Of a stretch of DNA of 48,971 nt, positions 34,816 to 44,157 are shown in pieces (the stretch's first letter is position 1; each line of letters starts with the position of its first letter). The position numbers were made by a program, and so were the translations under genes. Below the pieces are notes generated by a model. That model did not search any database. It was given only the letters and a program-made list of their open reading frames with translations, and was not told the DNA's origin. The DNA is from Colimorpha_A sp900556615 (lineage in GTDB: Bacteria > Bacillota > Clostridia > Oscillospirales > CAG-272): assembly GCA_963598415.1 (NCBI GenBank), contig CAVBUH010000013.1:1-48971 (forward strand), given 5' to 3'.

Positions 34816-35466
34816 ATGCTTGAAAAAATGAGCGATTTTTTTGAAAATAGATTAGACGGATATGATGAACATATGAAGATGAATATTTGGTCAGCAGACA
34901 AGTTCTATCCTTTTACCGCGAAATGTTTACCTATTCAAGAAAACTGCCGTGTGCTTGATTTGGGCTGCGGCACAGGATTGGAATTAGAAGAATATTTTTT
35001 ACTTAACCCGTCTGCAAAGATCACAGGAATTGATTTATCACAAGGAATGCTGTCTGCTCTCAGAAAAAAATTCACCGGCAAAGACCTCACCTTGATTTTA
35101 GGATCATATTTTGATATGCCTTTTGGTGAAAGCGTTTTTGACGCCGCTGTATCAGTAGAAAGTTTACATCATTTCACGAAAAAAGAAAAAATTCCTCTGT
35201 ATACCAAACTATATACGGCGTTGAAGCCTAACGGGTACTTTATATTGACAGATTATTTTTCTTTATCAGACGATGAAGAGCTTATGCACCGTCAAAATTT
35301 GATTGCTTTAAAGGCGAAGCAAGATATTACCCATGATGAAATTTATCATTATGATACACCGCTTACCGTAAAGCACGAAACAGAAGCGCTGTTTGAAGCA
35401 GGTTTTTCATCTGTTGAAGTACTAAACAATTGGAAAGCAACATACACAATAAAAGCAACCAAATAA
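34816..35466 (+). CDS. SAM-dependent methyltransferase, class I
   Basis: 216 aa Rossmann-fold methyltransferase. Motif I VLDLGCGTGLELEEYF near residue 48, ITGIDLSQGMLSALRKKF, acidic motif FDAAVSVESLHHF, then LKPNGYFILTDYF. Substrate unknown; relatives act on small molecules. ATG at 34816 is chosen because family members begin near the following MSDFF; GGAG stands 11 bp upstream. GTG at 34786 is possible. It lies right after the broken GNAT gene with similar AT-rich codon use, so the pair probably came in together. Confidence 0.85.
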   Translation: MLEKMSDFFENRLDGYDEHMKMNIWSADKFYPFTAKCLPIQENCRVLDLGCGTGLELEEYFLLNPSAKITGIDLSQGMLSALRKKFTGKDLTLILGSYFDMPFGESVFDAAVSVESLHHFTKKEKIPLYTKLYTALKPNGYFILTDYFSLSDDEELMHRQNLIALKAKQDITHDEIYHYDTPLTVKHETEALFEAGFSSVEVLNNWKATYTIKATK

Positions 35467-35833
35467 ACCAAGCTTTAGGGATACAAAAATCCCCTCAAAA
35501 ACGAAAAAACATACTTTTTTATGCACTCTATCGATACTATTTCTCTCTTATATTAAAAAATTGCCCGAATTTGAATGTTTCTCCACAATTGTCAAAGCGG
35601 CTTACCCTACTCCCTGCGATTGTTTGGCTACTCGTTTCTCCATGAAAATTTCAAAGGTAATCCCCTGACGAGCCGTTTACCTTTTCGGAAAGTATAAAAA
35701 TTAAGCATAAAATAATCAACTATGGGGAGGATTAACAGTTTTATAAACGCTGCCCTTTCTCAGAAGATACATAATTCAAGCATATCGCTGTATCATTTAT
35801 ATTCAAAATAAACTTGTTCTTCGTTTTAAAATA

Positions 35834-35880
35834 AAAAAACAGAATCTTTCTATTATGGATTTAGGAAAGATTCTGTTTTT
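35834..35880. terminator. Bidirectional terminator
   Basis: aaaaaacAGAATCTTTC / GAAAGATTCTgttttt: 10 bp stem with A-run before and T-run after, between the methyltransferase and the convergent MFS gene. 35467-35833 shows no gene. Confidence 0.88.
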
Positions 35881-35925
35881 CTTTAATGGATCAGCAAAAT
35901 ATCAACAGCCTGTGCAAAACTTTTA

Positions 35926-37185
35926 TCAATTCTCCGATATTGCGGGCTCAGAATTTTTCTTGAAATACCGGATTAGAAATATCACGACAAATATCCCGAT
36001 CATGGGAAAAATAGCGGCAATAAGCATACCTGCCTTCATACCGACCTGTTCCGCAGTAAGGGAGAATTTTTCTCCGAGACTGACGGCAAAGCTACTTTCC
36101 GAAACCAAATCCACAATAGCGCCGAGCATTTGCGGAGCGACAGAGCTTCCGAAATCCCCTCCCGCCGCCATAAGCGCATAGGCGGTTACACCGGGATTGG
36201 GGATTTTTTCCTCCATCATAATAAGCGTACCCGGCCAAAGCATGGAGGTTGTTAAACCGATCAAAATACAGGCGATTATAGAAACTACGACATTCGATAC
36301 AACGGCAACAAGCAAATAACAAATTGCTGAACCGGTCATTCCGAAAACCAATACTTTTGAGATATTTTTTCCGTATTTTGCATAAACGGTTCTTCCAAGC
36401 CCTATCAATACGGCAAAAACAGCCATACCGACGATATCTCCCCATACTTTCGGTATTTGAATCACGCTTTCCATATAGGTAGAGATCCAATTCGTCATGG
36501 TGTTTTCGGCAGCGCCTCCAAGCAGAATACAAAACGCAAAAAGAATAAGAGCAAAATTTTTACGTTTTGTACCGTTCGAAGATTTTTCATTTGAAATATT
36601 CATTTCGGGAAGCGGAGAGGTACAGAACAGAATAAAAGAAATAATCGGAAGAAGAGCAAAAAATAAAGTCAGATACATCCACCGTTCGGTTCCGAAAATC
36701 TTCAGAAAAACGGTAGACACCACGATAACGCTGACAACCCCGTAAGCATAAAGCGAATGAAGCGTACTCATATCGCGTTTGGGATTATCCGAAGGGATTG
36801 CCGCTACAAGCGGACTGAGTAAAACCTCGCAAAGTCCCGCCGCCAAAGCAAAAATAACCGTGCCGATAAGAAATCCGATATAAGCATACTGAGGAAAAAA
36901 TAACGGTACCAGCGCATAAATCAAAAGACCGAAGGAAGTTAAAAGAGGCATTATTTTTATTGTCTTATGAATATTAAAATGCTTTGTAAAAAAGCTGAAA
37001 ATCAGATCTACTGCAAGCTGCGTACAAAAATTAACCGATACCAACGTTCCGAGCAGGGTATAGGATATTCCGTACATTTCACGAAAGGTTATAAATAATA
37101 GAGGCGGCAAACTAAATACCGATGACACGGCAAGGTATGTATAATAGCAGGAAATTTTTGTTCTTTTATAGTGATTGCTGTTCAT
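35926..37185 (-). CDS. MFS transporter
   Basis: 419 aa with about 12 hydrophobic helices in two halves, separated by a polar loop near residues 195-212 (NISNEKSSNGTKRKN). It resembles the FucP / sugar-permease-like branch of the major facilitator superfamily (LPPLLFITFREMYGISYTLLG at the N terminus). Substrate unknown. A-rich sequence with no clear ribosome site precedes the ATG. The radical SAM gene lies 33 bp downstream of its start on the same strand, upstream in transcription, so they may share a transcript. Confidence 0.85.
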   Translation of the reverse strand: MNSNHYKRTKISCYYTYLAVSSVFSLPPLLFITFREMYGISYTLLGTLVSVNFCTQLAVDLIFSFFTKHFNIHKTIKIMPLLTSFGLLIYALVPLFFPQYAYIGFLIGTVIFALAAGLCEVLLSPLVAAIPSDNPKRDMSTLHSLYAYGVVSVIVVSTVFLKIFGTERWMYLTLFFALLPIISFILFCTSPLPEMNISNEKSSNGTKRKNFALILFAFCILLGGAAENTMTNWISTYMESVIQIPKVWGDIVGMAVFAVLIGLGRTVYAKYGKNISKVLVFGMTGSAICYLLVAVVSNVVVSIIACILIGLTTSMLWPGTLIMMEEKIPNPGVTAYALMAAGGDFGSSVAPQMLGAIVDLVSESSFAVSLGEKFSLTAEQVGMKAGMLIAAIFPMIGIFVVIFLIRYFKKNSEPAISEN

Positions 37186-37218
37186 AAATTTTTTCTTTTT
37201 TCTCCGAATTTTTTCAAA

Positions 37219-38166
37219 TCAAAAATAATTGTCTCCGAATTTCTTTCCCTGCCATGAGTTTCTGCGCACAAATTCCTTATCGATACCGTTCAGTACACAG
37301 AATTTTTTTCTGCTCCACTGAGGTTCAATCAGATTATCGGCTTCTCCGTCTCCGGTAAGCCTTTCGATTACTGTATCGGGATGAAACATCTCAAGCTGAG
37401 AAACTGTAACCGACACATATTCCTCAAGCGTAAGGATAGGAAAGGGTGTTTTCAGATATTCCTCTGTCATGGCACAGCCGCGCTCAAGATAAAGCATATG
37501 AATTTTTACCGAATGAGGGCGCAAAGCAGAAATACGACCTGCCGATTCAAGCATCATTTCCTCTGTTTCTCCCGGCAAGCCGTTGATCAGATGAATACAT
37601 ACATTCAGACCATGAAGCTTTTCATAGCCTCTCAGAAATTCATCATAGGTATGGCATCGGTTGATATGTTTTGCTGTTTCTTCGTGTATCGTCTGAAGCC
37701 CAAGTTCAACGGTAAGATGGGTGCACTTCGCTATTTCCCGCAAAAGCTCAGCTATATCATCGGACATGCAATCGGCTCTTGTTGCTATACTTAAGCCCAC
37801 GGTATTAGGTAAAAGCAAAGCTTCCCTGTAGAGCTTCCTCAGACGCTCCGTCGGAGCATAGGTATTGGTAAAAACCTGAAAATACGGAATATACATTTCA
37901 CTGCGGTCCGCTCTTCCCCATTTTTTAAGAAGAGGAAGGCGAGCCTCTTCAAACTGTTCAAAAATCGGTTTCCCACGGTAGGGCAACGCTTTCTTTGTAC
38001 AATAGCTGCATCCGCCGGTTCCTCGGCTACCATCGATGTTCGGGCAGGTAAAGCCTCCGTCAAGAGGAAGCTTTATTACCTTGCCGCCAAAACACTGTCT
38101 CATATAATAATCATATGTAAAATAGCGCTTATTTGTGTCTGAATTTTTGAAAGGATTAAGATTCAT
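37219..38166 (-). CDS. TIGR01212 family radical SAM protein (YtqA / YhcC-like)
   Basis: 315 aa. The cluster-binding signature is the family variant C-x9-C-x2-C in CPNIDGSRGTGGCSYC, near residue 35. YFQVFTNTYAP, GLSIATRADC, VELGLQTIHEETAKHINR and HLINGLPGETEEMM are typical. Cytosolic; the reaction is not established for this family. ATG at 38166 is chosen from family N termini (NPFKNSDTNKRYFTYDYYM); a ribosome site is weak there. An element A fragment lies just upstream. Confidence 0.9.
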   Translation of the reverse strand: MNLNPFKNSDTNKRYFTYDYYMRQCFGGKVIKLPLDGGFTCPNIDGSRGTGGCSYCTKKALPYRGKPIFEQFEEARLPLLKKWGRADRSEMYIPYFQVFTNTYAPTERLRKLYREALLLPNTVGLSIATRADCMSDDIAELLREIAKCTHLTVELGLQTIHEETAKHINRCHTYDEFLRGYEKLHGLNVCIHLINGLPGETEEMMLESAGRISALRPHSVKIHMLYLERGCAMTEEYLKTPFPILTLEEYVSVTVSQLEMFHPDTVIERLTGDGEADNLIEPQWSRKKFCVLNGIDKEFVRRNSWQGKKFGDNYF

Positions 38167-38246
38167 AGTGTATTTTTCTGTATAGTAAATCAAGCATTCG
38201 AAAAAGCTGCGTAAAAAGTACCCAACATGATTGACGCCTGAGAATT

Positions 38247-38334
38247 TAAAGCAATACCGCACAATGGTTGTTGTGCACTGCTTCGCCGGATTTTTTCGTC
38301 AGACAATGTAAATTGAGGGGGTAAGAGCGACTTC
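38247..38334 (+). repeat. Repeat element A, left half
   Basis: Starts aaagcaataccgcacaatgg, continues to attgagggggtaagagcgac, then is cut off and replaced by unrelated hairpins. Confidence 0.75.
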
Positions 38335-38530
38335 CCTATAGGGAGCTTTTTGAAAAAAGCTCCCTAAAACCCGCAAAAACCTTTGATAAGAGGCAGCGGA
38401 GATTCTGCCGACAAACTCTTCGCAGCAGATGTAAGCTAAAGCCGACCGAAAACAGCGTTTTCGGTTGATCAAAGTTTTTGAAGATTCTTAAGAAACTTTT
38501 TGAAAAAAGTTTCTTAAGGGCGACTCCTAA
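38335..38530. other. Cluster of strong hairpins
   Basis: AGGGAGCTTTTT / AAAAAGCTCCCT (38338-38364), CCGAAAAC / GTTTTCGG (38445-38464) and TTAAGAAACTTTTT / AAAAAGTTTCTTAA (38488-38518). Non-coding; directly precedes the transposase remnant. The motif ttttttgaaaaaa occurs in both outer hairpins, so they may be related. Confidence 0.6.
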
Positions 38531-38547
38531 AACTTTCGAAAACTTTT

Positions 38548-38846
38548 GCCATAAGAGAAAAGAAACCATAGAGCGGCTCTTTGGAACGGCGAAAGAGTTC
38601 CATGGATTCAGATATACGAATATTATCGGACAAGCCCGAATGGAAATGAAAGTCGAGCTTACCTTTGCATGTTTAAATCTCAAAAATCTTGCAATAATCC
38701 TATGGAAAAAGCGGAGAAATCACGACGATCATTCTATGATGTTACCGCTTTTTACTTTCTTTTCTGATTTTTGGATGGTTTTGCTTAATCTTAAGAATAA
38801 AGCGGAATTGAGGGGCTGTCTCAATTCCGCTTTGTCTTCAGTCTGA
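38548..38846 (+). pseudogene. Transposase remnant, IS1182-like C terminus
   Basis: About 55 residues (RKETIERLFGTAKEFHGFRY, then MEMKVELTFACLNLKNLA) match the C-terminal end of DDE transposases of the IS1182 group, including the final catalytic Glu region ER-F. The N-terminal domains are absent. The tail after NLAIILWKKRR is not family-like. An end-like inverted sequence ggggctgtctca lies at 38812-38822. Confidence 0.7.
38799..38833. terminator. Hairpin beyond gyrA
   Basis: AAAGCGGAATTGA / TCAATTCCGCTTT, 13 bp perfect stem. On the minus strand it follows gyrA by 75 bp. It may also be the end of the IS remnant. Confidence 0.6.
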
Positions 38847-38873
38847 GCCTTTCCGTTTGGAAAGGCTTTTATT
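38846..38873 (+). terminator. Intrinsic terminator facing gyrA
   Basis: AGCCTTTCC-GTTT-GGAAAGGCT-TTTATT. It would stop plus-strand transcription from the IS remnant before it runs into gyrA. Confidence 0.8.
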
Positions 38874-38907
38874 ATCTCGTTACTCAAAACATTGTATATC
38901 TGTTTTT

Positions 38908-41451
38908 TCAGATTTCGGAATCGTTTCTATTTTTGTTACCGTTATCGAATGCCGCGTCGTTATTATTTTCCGTGATTTCGCTTTCTTCCGCCAAAGCGTC
39001 CTCTGTTTCTTCCTCGACGGGAACCACAGTAAAGTTGGAAATATATGCGCCGCCGTCATGTCTCATAACGATAACGCCGGAAGCGGTGCGGCTGTATACG
39101 GGAATTTCCGAGACATGCGTTCTGATAACCGTGCCGTTATTGGTAATGAGAAGAATATCATCGGTTTCCTCTACTGCGGCAAGAGAAGCAAGCTTCCCTG
39201 TTTTCTCATTGATCGTATGACATCTCATGCCTTTTCCCCCGCGGTTATGAGCGGCAAAATCACTGAACTCACAGCGCTTCCCAAAACCGTTTTCGGTAAC
39301 GGTAAGAAGCTTTTTGGAAGAATCGACAACACAAACGCCAGCAACATAATCTCCTTTTGACGGACGGATACCGATAACGCCTCTTGAGATTCTTCCTGTA
39401 GGAGTAACGGAAGATATTGGGAACCTTACAGCATACCCGTCTCGTGTCGCAAGTAAAAGCTCATTCTCCGGCTCTGTTGCACGGACGTAGATCAGCTCAT
39501 CTCCCTCATCAAGCGTAATCGCACGCTTTCCGCCCTTTCTCTGATAGGCAAATTCCGAGATGGCGGTACGCTTTACAATACCATTTTTGGTTATCATGGT
39601 AAGATAGCCTTCTCCCTCAAAATTGTCAAGAGAAATAAGCGCCGTTATCTTCTCGCCGTTTTCAAGATCGATGACATTGACCGCAGCAGTACCTTTCGCT
39701 GTCCGTGAGCTTTCAGGAATCAGATACGCCTTTTTAACATGTATCTTTCCGCTGTTGGTAAACATAAGTAGGAAGGAATGAGAATTTACAGCGACAACCT
39801 GATCTACCACATCCTCTTCCTTTGTAGTCATACCGATAATGCCCTTTCCTCCCCGTCTTTGAGCGGAATAGACGTCGGACGGCAAACGCTTGATATACCC
39901 GTCTTTTGTAAGAGTAATCACACAAGTATGACGCTCAATCAGGTCCTCATAAACAATTTCATTGGTTGAGGCGACAATTTCGGTTCTTCTTTCATCGGAA
40001 TATTTACGCTTGATTTCAAGAAGATCATTCTTAATGATCTCTTTGATTCTCCATTCGTTAGCAAGAATATCCTCAAGATCCTTAATCAGAGCCATAAGCT
40101 TTTCCAGCTCGTCCTCAATCTTTTGTCTTTCAAGTCCGGTAAGCTTTCCGAGCGTCATCTCAACGATAGCCTGCGACTGTTCGTCGGAAAGACCGAACCG
40201 TTCGCAAAGCGTTTGCTTTGCGGCGGGAACAGAGGCGGCTGTTTTCATTATCTCCACAATTTCATCGATATTGTCAAGAGCGATTTTATATCCTTCGAGA
40301 ATATGAGCTCTTGCTTTAGCCTTTGCAAGCTCGAAAACCGTACGGTTTTTGATAACACTTTCCTGATGCGCAATATAGTTATCAAGCACCTGAGGAAGAG
40401 AAAGCACCTTCGGTTCGCCGTTTACAATGGCAAGCATATTGATGGAACAGGTATCCTCAAGCTGAGAATACTTATAGAGTTGATTTAAAATAATTTCACC
40501 GTTCGCATCACGGCGGTAATCAAATACAATTCTGATACCGTGCTTACTTGATTCGTCGCGGACGTCAATAATACCGTCGATTTTCTTTTCCTTAACCAGA
40601 TTTGCAATCGATTCGATCAGCATACTTTTATTGACCATATAAGGAATTTCGGTAATAATGATCTGATGCTTTTCATCGTTTATTTCAGCTTTGGAACGAA
40701 CCTTTATTCTTCCGCGTCCGGTCGTATAGGCTTCAAGAATCCCGTTTACACCATAAATAGTAGCGCTGGTCGGAAAATCCGGTCCCTTGATATAATCCAT
40801 AAGCTGCGGAACGGTACATTCCGGATTATCCATACGGAAAACGGTAGCGTCAATAACCTCTCCGAGATTATGAGGAGGTACGTTCGTAGCCATACCTACC
40901 GCAATGCCGACCGCTCCGTTTACAAGAAAATTCGGAAAACGGCAGGGAAGAACGGAGGGCTCGTCCCGGGTATTATCAAAGTTTTTGTCCATCTTTACGA
41001 CATTTTTTTCAAGATCGCGCATCATCTCGTCGGAAAGCCTTGCCAGTCTTGCCTCGGTATAACGGTATGCGGCAGGCGGATCTCCGTCTATAGAGCCGAA
41101 GTTACCCTTTCCTTCAACAAGCTGATAACGATATGAAAAATCCTGAGCCATTCTCACCATAGTACCGTAAACCGCACTGTCGCCGTGAGGATGGTAACGT
41201 CCAAGAACATTACCGACCGTCGTCGCAGATTTACGGAAAGGATTGTCGTGAGTGAGATTATCCTCATACATAGCATAAAGAATTCGTCTCTGTCCCGGCT
41301 TCATACCGTCTCTGACATCGGGAAGCGCTCTTGAGATGATGACGCTCATTGCATATTGAATAAAGGAGTTTTTAACCTCTTTTTCCATTTCCACGTCAAC
41401 AATTTTTTGATTCGGATATTCGTAATTGACTATTTTTTCTTCTTTACTCAT
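38908..41451 (-). CDS. gyrA: DNA gyrase subunit A
   Basis: 847 aa. Catalytic Tyr131 in YRYTEARLARLSDEM; the GyrA box QRRGGKG, needed for supercoiling, is in the C-terminal wheel near residue 540. In the quinolone region the sequence is HPHGDSAVYGTMVRMAQ: Ser92 is kept but the position equal to E. coli Asp87 is Gly96. The C terminus ends in a long acidic tail (EEETEDALAEESEITE). Start ATG at 41451 has AAAGGA upstream. Unlike the usual gyrB-gyrA pair, 700 bp with two element A copies and DnaA boxes lie between them. Confidence 0.97.
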   Translation of the reverse strand: MSKEEKIVNYEYPNQKIVDVEMEKEVKNSFIQYAMSVIISRALPDVRDGMKPGQRRILYAMYEDNLTHDNPFRKSATTVGNVLGRYHPHGDSAVYGTMVRMAQDFSYRYQLVEGKGNFGSIDGDPPAAYRYTEARLARLSDEMMRDLEKNVVKMDKNFDNTRDEPSVLPCRFPNFLVNGAVGIAVGMATNVPPHNLGEVIDATVFRMDNPECTVPQLMDYIKGPDFPTSATIYGVNGILEAYTTGRGRIKVRSKAEINDEKHQIIITEIPYMVNKSMLIESIANLVKEKKIDGIIDVRDESSKHGIRIVFDYRRDANGEIILNQLYKYSQLEDTCSINMLAIVNGEPKVLSLPQVLDNYIAHQESVIKNRTVFELAKAKARAHILEGYKIALDNIDEIVEIMKTAASVPAAKQTLCERFGLSDEQSQAIVEMTLGKLTGLERQKIEDELEKLMALIKDLEDILANEWRIKEIIKNDLLEIKRKYSDERRTEIVASTNEIVYEDLIERHTCVITLTKDGYIKRLPSDVYSAQRRGGKGIIGMTTKEEDVVDQVVAVNSHSFLLMFTNSGKIHVKKAYLIPESSRTAKGTAAVNVIDLENGEKITALISLDNFEGEGYLTMITKNGIVKRTAISEFAYQRKGGKRAITLDEGDELIYVRATEPENELLLATRDGYAVRFPISSVTPTGRISRGVIGIRPSKGDYVAGVCVVDSSKKLLTVTENGFGKRCEFSDFAAHNRGGKGMRCHTINEKTGKLASLAAVEETDDILLITNNGTVIRTHVSEIPVYSRTASGVIVMRHDGGAYISNFTVVPVEEETEDALAEESEITENNNDAAFDNGNKNRNDSEI

Positions 41452-41586
41452 ATTGATTCCTTTCGGGATATTTTTCCGCATTTCTCAAAAGAAATGCTCA
41501 AAGTGCAGACAAATCAAATCGAGGCTTTGCCACAAATCCTATTTAGGATGTTTTTTAAAAAAGTGCCCTAAAAACCGCAAATATTT

Positions 41587-41760
41587 TTAAAGCAATACCG
41601 CACAATGCTTGTTGTACAGCCGCGCCGCCGGATTTTTCGTCAGATAATACCATTGAGAAGGCAAGAGGACTCTCTGCCCATAAAATTTGTGAAATAGGAT
41701 GAAGAGAGACAAGCAGATTGCCGTCAGGGTACAAGCCATAAATGATACGGTGCTGTCCTA
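41587..41760 (+). repeat. Repeat element A copy, gyrB-gyrA gap (1)
   Basis: From aaagcaataccgcacaatgc to gatacggtgctgtccta; the middle hairpin is shortened. It lies upstream of gyrA. Confidence 0.82.
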
Positions 41761-41901
41761 AGACCGTCTCCTTTCCGTCGGATATGATATAGAACCGGTA
41801 TAACGCTTTATTTTTAGTTTGTACATTTTAAAAAGAAACGCTTTGTAAAAGAACGGTTTTCATTTTTTCTGTAAGAAATAAAAATCTTTAAGGACGCCGA
41901 T

Positions 41902-41966
41902 TTATCCACACCTGTGGAAAACTATTGTGGAAAACTCTGTATATTCTTTATTTTATCTGTGGAAAA
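41902..41966. promoter_or_regulatory. DnaA-box cluster between gyrB and gyrA
   Basis: A perfect TTATCCACA at 41902-41910, then three TGTGGAAAA (inverse of TTTTCCACA, one mismatch) at 41913, 41926 and 41958. Four boxes in 65 bp, AT-rich flanks. It could be part of the origin, a DnaA-dependent control of gyrA, or a DnaA-titrating site. Element A copies flank it on both sides. Confidence 0.7.
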
Positions 41967-41980
41967 TTTTTATTTTCTTT

Positions 41981-42144
41981 TAAAGTAATTCCGCCGGGTT
42001 CTGACGGTATAGCTGCGCAGTATCATTTTTTATCAGACGATACAAATTGAAGAAGCAAGAGTGACTGCTCTGCCGACAAAATTTGTGAAGTATGATAAAA
42101 GAAGCCGTCAAGATGCAAACCGTGGATTATGAGATATCGCCTTG
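41981..42144 (+). repeat. Repeat element A copy, gyrB-gyrA gap (2)
   Basis: From taaagtaattccgccgggtt to gatatcgccttga; the left terminal repeat has diverged but gtcaagatgcaaaccgtgga and ctctgccgacaaaatttgtg are clear. It ends 15 bp after the gyrB stop codon. Confidence 0.75.
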
Positions 42145-42159
42145 AAAAAGACAAAAATT

Positions 42160-44094
42160 TTACACATCAAGATTTTCCGCATATCTTGCGTTTTCTTCGA
42201 TAAACTGTTTTCTTGGTTCAACATCATCTCCCATAAGAAGAGAAAACATCTCATCACAAGCCATTGCATCCTCAACCGTAACGCGAAGAATGGTTCTTGT
42301 TTCAGGATCCATAGTGGTTTCCCAAAGCTGGTCGGGATTCATTTCACCAAGACCTTTATATCTGTCGGCACGAATTTTGTCTCCGCCGCCGAGCTTTTGA
42401 ATACATACGTCTCTTTCTTCATCCGAGAAAGCGTAAAGTTCCTCTCCTTTCCCGCTTTTTCTGAATACCTTATAGAGTGGAGGCTGTGCAAGATAAACAT
42501 GTCCGTCCTCTATAAGCTTTCTCATATGGCGGAAGAAAAAGGTAAGAATCAGTATTCTGATATGTGAACCGTCTACGTCGGCATCCGCCATGATAATAAT
42601 TTTTCCATAGCGGAGCTTATTTACATCAAACTCTTCTCCGATTCCGCAGCCGAGCGCCTGTATAATCGGAATCAGAGAAAGATTGGAATACACCTTGTCC
42701 GCTCTTGTCTTTTCAACGTTAAGTACTTTTCCGCGCAGAGGAAGAATTGCCTGAAAACGAGGATCCCGTCCGCTCTTTGCGGAACCTCCCGCAGAATCTC
42801 CCTCAACAAGATAAAGCTCCGTCAAATCCGAGCGCTTTTCCTGACAGTCGGCAAGCTTTCCGGGAAGAGTAAGACCGGTGCTGAGCGCACTTTTTCTCGT
42901 TTGTTCTCTTGCTTTTCTTGCCGCTTCTCTTGCGCGGGAAGCGCTGATGGCTTTATCCAAAATTGCTTTTGCAATTGCAGGATGCTCTTCAAAATATTCT
43001 CCGAGCTTTTCGGTTACAAGATTATCCACAAACGTTCTGATATCGGAGTTTCCAAGCTTTCCCTTTGTTTGCCCCTCAAATTGTGCGTCGCGCAGCTTTA
43101 CGCTTATAATCGCGGTAAGACCTTCCCTGGTATCCTCTCCTGTAAGGTTCTTATCATCGTTTTTAAGCATGCCTTTTTTTCTTGCATAATCATTTATGAC
43201 TTTAGTAAGAGCGGATTTAAAACCTGTCTCATGCGTTCCGCCCTCGGGAGTAATAATATTATTTGCAAAAGACATCAGCGTTTCGTCATATTTATCGGTA
43301 TACTGAAAAGCAACCTCGGCAATCGTAAACTCCTTCTGCGCTTTCATATAGATAATCTCGTCATTGATAAGATTACAATGTTTAAGCTTGTTAAGATGCT
43401 CTACAAAGCTGACGATACCGCCCTCATAGTGAAGAACCTTTTCAACGATTTCACCGTTTGCTTCGGGAAGCTTTCTTTCGTCGCGGAGAATAATTCTGAT
43501 ACCGGGATTTAAGAAAGCCTGCTCTCTCATTCTGTTAAGCAGAGTATTATATTCGAAGGTTGTTTCTTCGAATATTTCTTTATCAGGCATAAAACGGACA
43601 TAGAGTCCACGTTTATCGCTTTTTCCCACATAAGTAAAGGGCTCGTCGGATTTTCCCCGTCTGAAGCTTCCCTTATAGGTTTCTCCGTTATAGGTATCCT
43701 CATAGCGGAACCATTCCGAAAGCGCATTCACAACAGAAGCGCCGACTCCGTGAAGACCGCCCGAAATATTGTATCCGCCGCCGCCGAATTTACCGCCTGC
43801 ATGAAGAATGGTAAAAACAACGTCAGGGGTAGGAATTTTCATCTTATGGTGAATTGCGGTAGGGATTCCCCGTCCGTTATCTCTGACAGAAGCGCTCCCG
43901 TCATCGTGAAGCGTAATAATAATATCGCTGCACTCTCCTGCAAGAGCCTCGTCAATAGAATTATCCACAATCTCATATACAAGATGATGCAGACCTCTTA
44001 CCGAGGTGGAGCCGATATACATTCCGGGACGTTTTCTTACCGCTTCAAGTCCTTCCAATACTTGTATTTGGTTTTCATCGTAATTTTGAGTCAT
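42160..44094 (-). CDS. gyrB: DNA gyrase subunit B
   Basis: 644 aa. GHKL ATPase: EIVDNSIDEALAGEC, DNGRGIP, GGLHGVGASVVNALS; transducer domain; TOPRIM: VEGDSAGGSAKSGRD, PLRGKVLNVEK, DADVDGSHIR; C-terminal GLGEMNPDQLWETTMDP. AAAGGAT precedes the ATG. Two perfect TTATCCACA matches fall in the coding sequence (43022, 43961), probably from codons of conserved VDN residues. remB is 63 bp upstream on the same strand. Confidence 0.98.
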   Translation of the reverse strand: MTQNYDENQIQVLEGLEAVRKRPGMYIGSTSVRGLHHLVYEIVDNSIDEALAGECSDIIITLHDDGSASVRDNGRGIPTAIHHKMKIPTPDVVFTILHAGGKFGGGGYNISGGLHGVGASVVNALSEWFRYEDTYNGETYKGSFRRGKSDEPFTYVGKSDKRGLYVRFMPDKEIFEETTFEYNTLLNRMREQAFLNPGIRIILRDERKLPEANGEIVEKVLHYEGGIVSFVEHLNKLKHCNLINDEIIYMKAQKEFTIAEVAFQYTDKYDETLMSFANNIITPEGGTHETGFKSALTKVINDYARKKGMLKNDDKNLTGEDTREGLTAIISVKLRDAQFEGQTKGKLGNSDIRTFVDNLVTEKLGEYFEEHPAIAKAILDKAISASRAREAARKAREQTRKSALSTGLTLPGKLADCQEKRSDLTELYLVEGDSAGGSAKSGRDPRFQAILPLRGKVLNVEKTRADKVYSNLSLIPIIQALGCGIGEEFDVNKLRYGKIIIMADADVDGSHIRILILTFFFRHMRKLIEDGHVYLAQPPLYKVFRKSGKGEELYAFSDEERDVCIQKLGGGDKIRADRYKGLGEMNPDQLWETTMDPETRTILRVTVEDAMACDEMFSLLMGDDVEPRKQFIEENARYAENLDV

Positions 44095-44157
44095 ATTTTT
44101 ATCCTTTCGGTTTTCGTAACTTATTTTTTTATAACCTGAAGCTTATCCTTTTAAAAA

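Noticed and set aside
43022..43969. Two perfect TTATCCACA matches inside gyrB taken as origin boxes
   Set aside because: Both lie in codons for conserved VDN residues, 940 bp apart and alone, so they may be chance matches.
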